Assembly: GCF_002285795.1 (NCBI RefSeq)
Contig: NZ_CP022961.1
Span: forward strand, 2,856,001 to 2,920,000
Source of the DNA: Plantactinospora sp. KBS50
Lineage (GTDB): Bacteria; Actinomycetota; Actinomycetes; Mycobacteriales; Micromonosporaceae
Direction: 5' to 3'
DNA length: 64,000 nucleotides
Both the position numbers and the translations under genes were made by a program. Each line of letters opens with the position of its first letter. Within the stretch, counting starts at the first letter, position 1. A model generated the notes under the pieces. The model was not told the origin of the DNA and made no database searches. It worked only from the letters and a program-made list of their open reading frames with translations. This document shows, piece after piece, positions 43,669 through 51,339 of this stretch.

Positions 43669-43745
43669 GTCTTTCCGGTGTGGCCGGGGTGGTTCCGGGC
43701 CGCGTACGGCTGGCGTTGTCGCACGTCGGGTGGTGCACGGGTGGA

Positions 43746-43787
43746 ACGGCGCCGCCGCAGCGGGGGGTGAGGGTGCGGCGGCGCCGT
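43746..43787. terminator. Second perfect stem-loop in the same gap
   Basis: Perfect 14-base arms at 43746-43759 and 43774-43787 enclose a 14-base G-rich loop. It lies 110 bases beyond the stop (43897) of the minus-strand small gene and may terminate that transcript. The 357-base gap from 43540 to 43896 contains nothing else recognisable. Confidence 0.65.
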
Positions 43788-43896
43788 GCTCGTGGGGCGC
43801 GGCGGGTGTCGCGCCGGACGGTGCGGTCCGCGTGGGTGCCGGCCCCGGCCGGTGTGTACGCCGGTGTCGGGCGGCCGCCCCGGTGGGTGGCCCCCG

Positions 43897-44138
43897 TCAG
43901 CGGCCGTCGAGCACCGGGTCGCGTTCGGCGCGCCGGGCCAGGTATACGGCGGTGACCGTGTCGACCGCGGTGCCCCTGGAGGTGGTCGGCCGGTAGCGCA
44001 CGGTCGCGGCGCGGGCCGACGAGGTCTCCACGATGCCGGCGCACCAGGCGCTGCCCCGGTGCACCCAGACCCGGTCCGCCGGCCGGTAGCTGTCGGTGGG
44101 GGCAGGTTGACAAGGTCGCGCTGGGCGGGTTCGAGCAT
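43897..44138 (-). CDS. Small conserved protein (about 80 residues), with an apparent frameshift
   Basis: The first frame from the ATG at 44138 reads MLEPAQRDLVNLPP. The second reads TDSYRPADRVWVHRGSAWCAGIVETSS, then AATVRYRPTTSRGTAVDTVTAVYLA to the stop at 43897. Adding one G to the GGGGG run at 44098-44102 (plus strand) joins them without loss. The V-W-V-H-R ... W-x-x-G-I-V-E ... V-x-Y-R-P pattern looks like a small SH3-like barrel known from related actinobacteria as a hypothetical protein. Its function is unknown. It sits directly downstream of the GGDEF gene, which may suggest co-expression. Confidence 0.6.
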
Positions 44139-44153
44139 GGGCACGGACAAGGA

Positions 44154-44795
44154 TCACACCTCCGCGATGCTGGCATGGTCGAGGGGAAGGCCTGCCGACG
44201 TGAGGCTCTTGGCTTGGTACATGTCGGAATCAGCGCTGGACAACACATCGGACAGCCGGCAGGGGCCGGTGACCGGTGCGAGCCCGACCGAGGCGCGGAC
44301 CCGGATGGGGCCGCCGCTGATCTCGATGGGAGCGGCAAGGACCGCACCGAGCCGTTGCCGCGCCTGTTCGCGGCTGTCCGGGTCGATCGGTACGTTGCCG
44401 ATGAGTGCGGCGAACTCGTCGCCGCCGAGCCGGGCGACAGCACCGTCGCCGGCGAACTGGGACAGCCGGCGACCGACCGTGGTGAGCACGCGGTCGCCGG
44501 CCGGGTGGCCGAAGCGGTCGTTGATCTGCTTGAAGTCGTCCAGGTCGACCACCGCCGCCAGCAGGGGGAACTGGGTGCGGTCGGTGAGCAGGATCTGGCC
44601 GCGCTGGTGGAAGCCACGCCGGTTGTACAGCCCGGTCAGCGAGTCGTGGGTGGCCGCGTGCCGGGCCGCCTCAAGCTGCCCGGCCAGGCCGGCGAGGCGG
44701 GCCTCGGCCCGCAACGCCCGCGACCTCATCCGACCGGCGGCGACCACACCGGTGAGCGCTGCCCCTGTGGCCAGCACGGTGAAAGGCTCCACCAT
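44154..44795 (-). CDS. GGDEF-domain diguanylate cyclase
   Basis: The 213-residue protein has an N-terminal hydrophobic segment (VEPFTVLATGAALTGVVAAG) that probably anchors it, a short coiled region, and a GGDEF domain beginning HDSLTGLYNRRGFHQRG. The active-site motif is intact in VARLGGDEFAALIG. ASVGLAPV and MYQAK near the end also fit. It should make cyclic di-GMP from GTP, a signal that affects development in actinobacteria. No RxxD inhibitory site is evident just before GGDEF. No EAL domain is attached. The ATG at 44795 has a divergent control region of 236 bases shared with the DUF397 gene. Confidence 0.88.
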   Translation of the reverse strand: MVEPFTVLATGAALTGVVAAGRMRSRALRAEARLAGLAGQLEAARHAATHDSLTGLYNRRGFHQRGQILLTDRTQFPLLAAVVDLDDFKQINDRFGHPAGDRVLTTVGRRLSQFAGDGAVARLGGDEFAALIGNVPIDPDSREQARQRLGAVLAAPIEISGGPIRVRASVGLAPVTGPCRLSDVLSSADSDMYQAKSLTSAGLPLDHASIAEV

Positions 44796-44860
44796 GGTCG
44801 TGCCTCCGTCACCGGTTGTCGACCGAAGTCGGGTGTTTTGCCTGCTTATGGCCTACTCAT

Positions 44861-44877
44861 GATCACCAAAAGTGATC
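44861..44877. promoter_or_regulatory. Inverted repeat upstream of the GGDEF gene
   Basis: GATCAC (44861-44866) and GTGATC (44872-44877) are separated by CAAAA. The site is 66 bases upstream of the GGDEF start in an A+T-richer stretch that likely contains its promoter. It could be an operator; the regulator is unknown. Confidence 0.45.
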
Positions 44878-44920
44878 GAATAGGTACGGCTGTACTGGGT
44901 TATCATGCTCCCCGTCCATT

Positions 44921-44952
44921 GCAGATGCAATAGCGGATGCACGTGCATCTGC
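44921..44952. promoter_or_regulatory. Nested palindromes upstream of the DUF397 gene
   Basis: GCAGATGCA (44921-44929) and TGCATCTGC (44944-44952) form a 9-base inverted repeat. Inside it lies a separate perfect 14-base palindrome, GATGCACGTGCATC (44936-44949). GATGCA half-sites thus occur three times. The location, 80 bases before the DUF397 start, suits an operator of the XRE regulator encoded at 45505. Confidence 0.6.
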
Positions 44953-45031
44953 GCGCGACTACGGCGTCCCGTGATCCCGCCCGGTGCGCCCGGAGCGGCG
45001 CCTCGGCGGGTTCTGGCGAAGAGAGGCTCCA

Positions 45032-45271
45032 ATGCAACAGCTACCGAACGGCGTACCCACCACCGAGCTGCCACCACTGGCGTGGCAGAAGAGCCGGCGG
45101 AGCAACCCCAGCGGCAACTGCGTCGAGTTGGCCGGGCTGCCCGACGGCACCGGAATCGCGGTGCGCAACTCGCGGCACCCGGAGGGGCCAGCTCTCATCT
45201 ACACAGTGGAGGAAATCACCGCCTTCCTGCTCGGGGTGCGGGACGGAGACTTCGACAACCTGATCGCCTGA
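45032..45271 (+). CDS. DUF397 domain protein
   Basis: The 79-residue protein has the DUF397 signature: LAWQKSRRSNPSGNCVELAGLPDGTGIAVRNSRHPEGPALIYTVEEITAFLLGVRDGDFDNL. DUF397 proteins are small partners of XRE-DUF5753 regulators in actinobacteria and often behave as antagonists or antitoxin-like components. The ATG at 45032 follows GAGAGG. The matching XRE-DUF5753 gene lies 233 bases downstream on the same strand. A nested palindrome precedes it. Confidence 0.92.
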   Translation: MQQLPNGVPTTELPPLAWQKSRRSNPSGNCVELAGLPDGTGIAVRNSRHPEGPALIYTVEEITAFLLGVRDGDFDNLIA

Positions 45272-45504
45272 CGGCGAGCGGCGATGAGTCGATCGCCCTG
45301 CGGTGACGGGCAACACACCGATCGCCCGAACGCGTATCACCGATTCGGTCGCTTCTGACCTGTCGACCGCAGGTCAGAGCGGCCGTCGGCAAGGTCGCCC
45401 GCAGAGATCGCCGCCGGGGGCTTCGTCTCACTGTCGGTTCATGGCATGCTTACGCGGCAGCGGAGCCGGCCCGTCGGGCCGCGCGGAAATCCGGAGGTCG
45501 GTGC

Positions 45505-46398
45505 GTGGCGACGGATCAGGCCGGGAACGGTTCGGCCACCGGGCCGACCGTCCTGCGCATGCTGCTCGGGTCGCAGTTGCGGCGCCTCCGGGAGGGCCGC
45601 GGGGTCACCCGGGAGTCCGCCGGCTACGAGATCAGGGCCTCCGAGCCCAAGATCAGCCGGATGGAACTGGGCCGGGTGGGCTTCAAGGAGCGCGACGTCG
45701 CCGACCTGCTCACCCTCTACGGGGTCACCGACGACGGCGAGCGGGAGAGCCTGCTGGGTCTCGCCCGGCAGGCCAACACCCCGGGCTGGTGGCACCGGTA
45801 CGGCGACGTGCTGCCCAACTGGTTCCAGGCGTACCTGGGGCTGGAGGCCGCGGCCAGCCTGATCCGGACCTACGAGGTCCAGTTCGTGCCGGGGCTGCTG
45901 CAGACCCGCGACTATGCGCGGGCGGTCATCCTGCTCGGACACGACCGGGCCGACGCCAGCGAGATCGAGACCCGGGTCGACCTGCGGATGGCGCGGCAGC
46001 GGATCATGTCCCGCAGCGACGCGCCCCGGCTGTGGGCGGTGATCGACGAGGCGGCGCTGCGCCGCCCGATCGGCGGCGTCGAGGTGATGCGTTCCCAGCT
46101 CACCGCGCTCATCGAGGCCACCAAGCTGCCCAACGTCCGGCTGCAGATCATGCCGTTCGCCGCGGGTGGCCACTCGGCCGCCGGAGGCAACTTCAGCATC
46201 CTGCGGTTCCCGGACGCCGACCTGCCCGACGTCGTCTACATCGAACAGTTGACCAGCGCGCTCTACCTGGACAAGCGGGACGACATCGACCACTACGCCG
46301 CGGCCATCGAGCGGGTCTGCGTGGAGGCCGAACCGCCCGAGCGGACCACCGAGATCCTCGAAGGCGTGCTGCGGGACTACGACCGGGTGAGCGGCTGA
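45505..46398 (+). CDS. XRE-family regulator with DUF5753 domain
   Basis: The 297-residue protein has an XRE helix-turn-helix (LGSQLRRLREGRGVTRESAGYEIRASEPKISRMELGRVGF, about residues 21-60) and a C-terminal DUF5753 domain with TYEVQFVPGLLQTRDYARAVI, RQRIMSRSDAPRLWAVIDEAALRRPIGG, LPNVRLQIMPFAAGGHSAAGGNFSILRF and VVYIEQLTSALYLDK. Members control development and secondary metabolism and pair with DUF397 proteins. The GTG at 45505 follows GGAGG. The palindromes at 44921-44952 are likely sites. Confidence 0.92.
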   Translation: MATDQAGNGSATGPTVLRMLLGSQLRRLREGRGVTRESAGYEIRASEPKISRMELGRVGFKERDVADLLTLYGVTDDGERESLLGLARQANTPGWWHRYGDVLPNWFQAYLGLEAAASLIRTYEVQFVPGLLQTRDYARAVILLGHDRADASEIETRVDLRMARQRIMSRSDAPRLWAVIDEAALRRPIGGVEVMRSQLTALIEATKLPNVRLQIMPFAAGGHSAAGGNFSILRFPDADLPDVVYIEQLTSALYLDKRDDIDHYAAAIERVCVEAEPPERTTEILEGVLRDYDRVSG

Positions 46399-46501
46399 GC
46401 CACCGGTCAGGCCGCTGGCGCGGGCGGGGATCCGCGGCCGGCGGCGGCACGGACGAGGCAGTTGGCAGGCCGCCGGTCGGACCCGGTGGCCCGGACGACG
46501 G

Positions 46502-47332
46502 GTGAGTGCGATGAGAGGGCCCACGGGCGACGACCGGATCGACACGTCGGTCATGCACCCGGCCCGCCGGTACAACTACTGGCTCGGCGGCAAGGACAAC
46601 TTCCAGGCGGATCGCGAGTCCGGCGACCAGATCGCCGGGGCGTTTCCCGCGGTCCGCACCACGGCGCTGGAGAACCGCTGGTTCCTGCGCCGGGCGGTCA
46701 CCTTCCTGGCCGCGGAGGCGGGCATCGACCAGTTCCTGGACATCGGCACCGGCATCCCGAGCGCCGACAACACGCACGAGGTGGCGCAGCGGATCGACCC
46801 GAGCGCCCGGGTCGTGTACGTGGACAACGATCCGATCGTGCTGACCCACGCCCGCGCGCTGCTGACCAGCTCCGCGTCGGGCCGCACCGCGTACCTGGAC
46901 GCCGACCTGCGGGAACCCGAACGGATCCTGGCCAACCCGCAGTTGCGCCGCACCCTCGACCTGGATCGGCCGGTCGGCCTGCTGCTGATCGCCGTGCTGC
47001 ACTTCGTCCAGGACCACGAGGACCCGTACGGCATCGTCGAACGGCTGCTGGCGGCCCTGCCCAGCGGCAGCTACCTGGCCGCCTCCAACGTGACCACCGA
47101 CTTCTGGCCGCCGCAGATGGCCGCCGAGGCGAAGCAGGCCGGCACAGGTGGCGGTCCGCACGGCGTGATGGCGTTCCGCAACCGGGACGAGTTCGCCCGG
47201 TTCTTCGCCGGCCTGGACCTGATCGAGCCGGGCGTGCAGCCGGTGGCCCGGTGGCGGGCCGAGGGCGAGCCGGAACCCCGTCCGGCGGACGCCGAGGCCG
47301 CCGTCTACTGCGCGGTCGCCCGCAAGCCCTGA
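46502..47332 (+). CDS. SAM-dependent methyltransferase (DUF574/Methyltransf_19 type)
   Basis: The 276-residue protein has the family start, DTSVMHPARRYNYWLGGKDNFQADRESGDQI, and the SAM loop FLDIGTGIPSADNTHEVAQRIDP followed by VVYVDNDPIVLTHARALL. LLIAVLHFVQDHEDPYGIV and YLAASNVTTDFWPP complete the fold. Proteins of this family are abundant in Streptomyces and Micromonosporaceae next to DUF397/XRE genes; their methyl acceptors are unknown. The GTG start is used; an ATG three codons later is possible. Confidence 0.9.
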   Translation: MSAMRGPTGDDRIDTSVMHPARRYNYWLGGKDNFQADRESGDQIAGAFPAVRTTALENRWFLRRAVTFLAAEAGIDQFLDIGTGIPSADNTHEVAQRIDPSARVVYVDNDPIVLTHARALLTSSASGRTAYLDADLREPERILANPQLRRTLDLDRPVGLLLIAVLHFVQDHEDPYGIVERLLAALPSGSYLAASNVTTDFWPPQMAAEAKQAGTGGGPHGVMAFRNRDEFARFFAGLDLIEPGVQPVARWRAEGEPEPRPADAEAAVYCAVARKP

Positions 47333-47717
47333 ACGCGGGTCCGAACCCCGCCGCGGCGCCGCGGGTAAAGAACCATTGTCACCGTTTTCGGTATCGGCGG
47401 GTTCCGTTTCGGGCAACCCCGGTTGGTACCAATGTCATCCCGCGGACCGGGGGGCCGATCCGGCCGGCATCGCGGTTCAAAAGGGACCAACCAGCGCCGT
47501 ACACGTGCACGGTGGAATTGTGCCGTAGCAGCGAGCGACTTCTGTCCGATCGTGCACGCTCGGTGCCCGCACGGCTTTCATGCTTGTAACGGGACTGTGC
47601 GGAACATCGGGAAGCCCTTAAGTTCGCCTTAAACACGCGTTAGAACGGGGTGTACGACACGTGATCAAGTTGCTCCGCCGGGTAGCGTCGCCGGGCATCG
47701 GCATGAGGAGTAACGAG
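47333..47717. promoter_or_regulatory. 385-base leader of the GH16 gene with a TTGGTACCAA palindrome
   Basis: The stretch has no gene. It is less G+C-rich than its flanks and contains the perfect 10-base palindrome TTGGTACCAA at 47423-47432 and a direct repeat CTTAAG/CCTTAA near 47617-47633. These are plausible binding sites for a sugar or developmental regulator of the secreted glucanase. No promoter was assigned with certainty. Confidence 0.35.
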
Positions 47718-49172
47718 ATGGGCACCAAGCGCACCCTGTATTTTGTCATCGGCGCCGTGGGCGTCGCGGCCCTGCTGGGCACCACGTTGCCGCTGTTGGC
47801 CGACGACTCGGGCAGCCGCACGATCGGCGCGGTCGCGGACACCACCGCCACACAGGTGGTCCAGGACGGTGACAACGGCACCAAGACCACGCTGGCGACC
47901 TGCCCGCAGACCTGCGACGGCAACCCGCGGGGTTGGCGGGACGCGGTGGTGGAGTTCGCCGTCACCGGCCTGCCGGCCACGGCCGGGCACGTCCAGGCCC
48001 GGCTGCGGCTGCACGCCTGGACCGCGACAGCCGCCCGGGTGGTCGCGTACGGCGGCGGGTCGGGCGCCGACGGACCGGGCGTCACCGCCCGCCGGCCCGA
48101 TTTGCCGGCGGCCACCCAGCTGGACGCGAAGGACTCGGTGGTCGGCGGCTTCAACGACTGGGACGTCTCGGCGGCCGTGCAGGGCAACGGCACCTACACG
48201 TTCACGCTGCGGCAGGAGACCCACAACACCCGCGTCTACTGGGCCTCCCGGGAGAACAAGCGGACGGAGATCCGGCCCGAGCTGACCATCACGTACGACA
48301 ACACGGGCCAGCCGACCCCGTCGGCCACCCCCGTACCCTCGGCCTCGCTGCCGGCGCCCAGCAGCGCGCCGCCGTCGCCGAGCGCGGCGCCCAGCAGCGC
48401 CAAGCCGTCGGCTCCGACGGTGAGCCGCTCGGCGGCCGCGCCGTCCAGCGCCGCCGCCCCGGCCGGCTGGAAGCTGGCCTGGTCGGACGAGTTCAGCGGC
48501 AGCACGCTGGACAGCTCGAAGTGGAACGCCCTGGGACCGACCATGGTGGACTACGACAAGGCGTGCATCACCAACCGGCCCGACAACGTCTTCGTCAGCG
48601 GCGGCGTGCTCACGCTGCGGGCCAAGCGGGAGTCGTTCACCTGCGGCTCCGAGCGCCGGGCCTACACCTCGGCCTACCTGGACACCAAGGGCAAGGCGTC
48701 GTTCACCTACGGCCGGTTCGAGGTACGCGCCAAGGCGCCGACCACGCCCACCGGATCCACCGGCATCTGGCCGGCGTTCTGGCTGCGCCCCGACGACGGC
48801 GGCGTGGGCGAGATCGACGTGACGGAACTGCCCGGCGGCGCCAACTGGTACAAGCTGTCCACCCAGGCGATCTTCTACGACTACACGCCGATCAAGCAGG
48901 ACAACCGGGCCGCGCTGCCGAACGGGATCCCGTCGGACGGCTTCCACACCTACGCCACCGAGTGGGAACCGGGCGTGATGCGCTGGTACCTCGACGGCAA
49001 GCTGGTGTGGCAGCGGGACCGGAGCACGACCTCGTGGTTCGACAAGGCGTTCAGCCGCCCGTTCCACCTGCGGCTGAACATCCAGGTGGGCGGCTGGCTG
49101 GGTGACCCGGACTCGGCCACCCGGTTCCCGTCCGACTTCCAGGTCGACTACGTGCGGGTCTGGAAGCGGTAG
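47718..49172 (+). CDS. Secreted GH16 glycoside hydrolase with N-terminal DNRLRE-type domain
   Basis: The 484-residue protein begins with a signal-type segment TLYFVIGAVGVAALLGTTLPLLA. Next comes a beta-sandwich of the DNRLRE/CBM96 type: TTATQVVQDGDNGTKTTLATC, AVVEFAVTGLPATAGHVQARLRLHAW, SRENKRTEIRPELTITYDN. A Ser/Pro/Ala linker of about 60 residues follows. The catalytic domain starts at WKLAWSDEFSGSTLD and contains IWPAFWLRPDDGGVGEIDVTELPG, where Glu365, Asp367 and Glu370 form the GH16 catalytic E-I-D-x-x-E set. It should cut beta-1,3- or mixed-linkage glucans, galactans or related polymers outside the cell. The ATG at 47718 is preferred because GAGGAG precedes it at the correct distance. 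The gene lies beside the EPS locus but on the opposite strand. Confidence 0.88.
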   Translation: MGTKRTLYFVIGAVGVAALLGTTLPLLADDSGSRTIGAVADTTATQVVQDGDNGTKTTLATCPQTCDGNPRGWRDAVVEFAVTGLPATAGHVQARLRLHAWTATAARVVAYGGGSGADGPGVTARRPDLPAATQLDAKDSVVGGFNDWDVSAAVQGNGTYTFTLRQETHNTRVYWASRENKRTEIRPELTITYDNTGQPTPSATPVPSASLPAPSSAPPSPSAAPSSAKPSAPTVSRSAAAPSSAAAPAGWKLAWSDEFSGSTLDSSKWNALGPTMVDYDKACITNRPDNVFVSGGVLTLRAKRESFTCGSERRAYTSAYLDTKGKASFTYGRFEVRAKAPTTPTGSTGIWPAFWLRPDDGGVGEIDVTELPGGANWYKLSTQAIFYDYTPIKQDNRAALPNGIPSDGFHTYATEWEPGVMRWYLDGKLVWQRDRSTTSWFDKAFSRPFHLRLNIQVGGWLGDPDSATRFPSDFQVDYVRVWKR

Positions 49173-49208
49173 TACGCCGGTAGCAACGGCCCTTCGCCGG
49201 CCGGACCC

Positions 49209-49310
49209 CGAGCGGGTCCGGCCGGCGAGTGGGTCCGACCGGCGAGTGGGTCCGACCGGCGAGTGGGTCCGACCGGCGAGTGGGTCCGACCGGCGAGTGG
49301 GTCCGGCCGG
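49209..49310. repeat. 17-base tandem repeat, six copies
   Basis: The unit CGAGTGGGTCCGACCGG starts at 49226, 49243, 49260 and 49277 without change, with variant copies at 49209 and 49294 (GTCCGG in place of GTCCGA, or CGAGCGG). Each unit contains a small GGTC-C-GACC dyad. The period is not a multiple of three and the region lies after the GH16 stop, so it is non-coding. It may fold into multiple hairpins that end or stabilise the GH16 message. Confidence 0.85.
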
Positions 49311-49418
49311 CGAGCGGCATGGGGCCGGCGAGCGCCGCCGCGCCGGCCGATCCGGCGCGGAGTGACGGCTTTTCACCCCAATGTGGACCGGGCGCGCCGG
49401 AACGATCCATCATGTCCT

Positions 49419-49880
49419 ATGCGCAGTCACACCGCCCACACGCGGCGGCTCGCGCGGGCCGTGGTGGCCGCGTTGGCGCCCGAGGAACTGCCCGCGTTCG
49501 ACCTGCTGGCCGCGCCGTACCTGGACGGGGTGGACGCCTCGGACGACTCCGGCGAGCTGGAGTTCGGGGTGCTGGAGGCGGTGGCCACCCTGACGCCGGT
49601 GGCCACCATGGTGTGCGCGGCGGTGGCCGGTGCCGCGCTGCGCGGCGTGTCCGGCGAGGTCGAGCGCGCCAGCGGGTCGGCGACCCGGCGGATCGCCGCG
49701 GCGCTGCACCGCCGGCCGGCGCCGGCGCAGCCGCCCGGGTGGACCCCGCAACAGCTCGCCGAGCTGCGCGAGGTGGCCCTCGGCCGGGCCGTGGCGCTCG
49801 GCCTCGACGAGGCCGCCGCCGGTGCCCTGGCCGACGCCGTGGTGGGCGCGCTGGTGCTGCCGCCGGAGCGGCAGCCGTGA
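49419..49880 (+). CDS. Hypothetical alpha-helical protein (153 residues)
   Basis: The protein begins RSHTAHTRRLARAVVAALAPEELPAFDLLAAPYLDGVD, then a hydrophobic middle (VATLTPVATMVCAAVAGAALRGVSGEV) and a C-terminal half with WTPQQLAELREVALGRAVALGLDEAAAGALADAVVGAL. It is mostly helical. I do not recognise the family. Its stop overlaps the following membrane protein start (GTGA), so the two form a coupled pair. ATG at 49419. Confidence 0.6.
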   Translation: MRSHTAHTRRLARAVVAALAPEELPAFDLLAAPYLDGVDASDDSGELEFGVLEAVATLTPVATMVCAAVAGAALRGVSGEVERASGSATRRIAAALHRRPAPAQPPGWTPQQLAELREVALGRAVALGLDEAAAGALADAVVGALVLPPERQP

Positions 49881-50394
49881 CCGCGTCGTCGCCGCCCGCC
49901 GGTGCGGCCCGCCCGGTGGTCCTCGGCCGGCCCGCGGACGCCGGCTTCCTGCTGATTCCGCCGGTGGCCCTGGTGTTCACGGCGGCGATCGTGCTGGCCA
50001 CCGTCATCACGGCGACCATCCCGCTGGGCGGCGGCACCGCCGGCTGGCTCGGCCCCCTCGACCCGTACCCCGGATCGGCGCGCAACGGGGCGGCGCTTCA
50101 GGTCATGCTGCTGGTCGGGCTGCTGCTGGCCGCCACGCTGCCCCGCCGGCTGGCCGGGCCGCTGGCCGCGGCCGGTGTGCTGGCCGTCGGGCTGGTCTGC
50201 GCCGTCGGGGCGACGGTCGACCTGGCCGGCGTGGGGCGCGGGCTGCGCGGCGACCTGATGCGGTACGCCCAGGGGAGTTGCTCGGCGGGGACCAGGCGAT
50301 CGCCTGGCTGGTGATCGCCGCGACGCTCGGGCTGCGGTCGCTGTCGGCGCGGCTGCCGGCCGTTTCCGGCCGGCAGCCACCACCGCGGGGCTGA
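49877..50394 (+). CDS. Hypothetical membrane protein (about 172 residues), with an apparent frameshift
   Basis: The first frame, from the GTG at 49877, carries four hydrophobic segments: FLLIPPVALVFTAAIVLATVITATI, ALQVMLLVGLLLAATL, LAAAGVLAVGLVCAVGATVDLAG and a start of the last region. Adding one G to the GGGG run at 50272-50275 continues as GELLGGDQAIAWLVIAATLGLRSLSARL to the stop at 50394. The protein is coupled with the helical protein upstream. No family is recognised. Confidence 0.6.
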
Positions 50395-50403
50395 CGCGGC
50401 CGG

Positions 50404-51339
50404 TCAGATTCCCCGGCCGCGCTTGTGCAGTTCCCGGACCACCCGGTCCGGCCGAACCGCCCGGCTGGCCACAGCGAGCGCCAGATAGGCGCGCGGTTCC
50501 CGCGGGTTGTCCGCGAGCGTCCGGCGCGCCCAGCGCACCGCGTCCCGCCGGTTGCCGGACGCGGCCTGGGCGAACGCGATCTGCCCGGCGATCCGGGCCG
50601 CCCCCGCGGGCTGCCGGGCGAACTCCGGATAGCGTTCCAGCAGCCACTGCAACGCTTCGGCGATCATGTTCCAGCGCTGCGCGAAGTAGGACCGGCGGTG
50701 CCAGCGGACCAACGTGTACGGCTCGCGCACGTTGGCCAGCGGGCGCCGGCGGGCCGCCCGGAGCAGGAACTCGTAGTCCTCCGCGTAGCTGCCGGGGATC
50801 TCCTCGTCCACCGGCCCGATGCCGGACAGCAGCACCGAGCGGCGGATCAGGAACGTCGACGGGTGCAGCTCGGTGAGCCGGTCCCGCAGCAGCGCGTCCA
50901 GGGTGATCCGGTCCGCCTCCAGCGTGCGGTCGACGTCGTGGTCGTCGTACCGGACCCGGATGCCGCAGCAGACCAGCTCGGCGTCGGTGGCCTCCAGCAT
51001 CGCCACCTGGGCGGTGAGCTTGCCCGGCAGCCACTCGTCATCGTCGTCGCAGAACGCCACCAGGTCGCCGGTGGCCGCCTCGATTCCGGTGTTGCGCGCT
51101 CCGGCCAGCCCCGGGGTCCGCGCGTTGCGCAGGACCCGTACCGCCCGGTGCGGGTCCGTCCGCTCCAGCCCGTGATCCGGCTCGGAGCGGTCGAACACCA
51201 CGAGCACCTCGATCCGGCCCGGATGGTCCTGCTCGGCGATGGCGCGCAGCGCGCGGTCGAGCAGTTCCGGCCGGTCCCGGGTGGGCACCACGACGCTGAC
51301 CGTGAGCGGGTCGCCGGTCGCCCGGCCCGCGGCCGTCAC
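50404..51339 (-). CDS. Family 2 glycosyltransferase
   Basis: The 311-residue enzyme has VSVVVPTRDRPELLDRALRAI near residue 14, VRVLRNARTPGLAGARNTGI near 66, the metal-binding DDDDEWLPGKL near 92, and a later YAEDYEFLLRAARRRPL where the catalytic E-D is expected. The C-terminal region contains tetratricopeptide-like helices (IAFAQAASGNRRDAVRWARRTLADNPREPRAYLAL). The GTG start overlaps the previous gene (GTGA). It is the last gene of the EPS locus and likely adds a sugar to the lipid-linked repeat unit in the cytoplasm. Confidence 0.9.
   Translation of the reverse strand: MTAAGRATGDPLTVSVVVPTRDRPELLDRALRAIAEQDHPGRIEVLVVFDRSEPDHGLERTDPHRAVRVLRNARTPGLAGARNTGIEAATGDLVAFCDDDDEWLPGKLTAQVAMLEATDAELVCCGIRVRYDDHDVDRTLEADRITLDALLRDRLTELHPSTFLIRRSVLLSGIGPVDEEIPGSYAEDYEFLLRAARRRPLANVREPYTLVRWHRRSYFAQRWNMIAEALQWLLERYPEFARQPAGAARIAGQIAFAQAASGNRRDAVRWARRTLADNPREPRAYLALAVASRAVRPDRVVRELHKRGRGI

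Noticed and set aside
43536-43955. Plus-strand reading frame of 139 codons between LacI and the small gene
   Set aside because: It runs through two perfect hairpins and is Arg/Pro/Gly-rich; the gap is better explained as terminators.
49229-49400. Reading frames with repeated GPTGEWVRPAS in the 17-base repeat
   Set aside because: The repeat period is not a multiple of three and different frames give the same peptide; it is non-coding.
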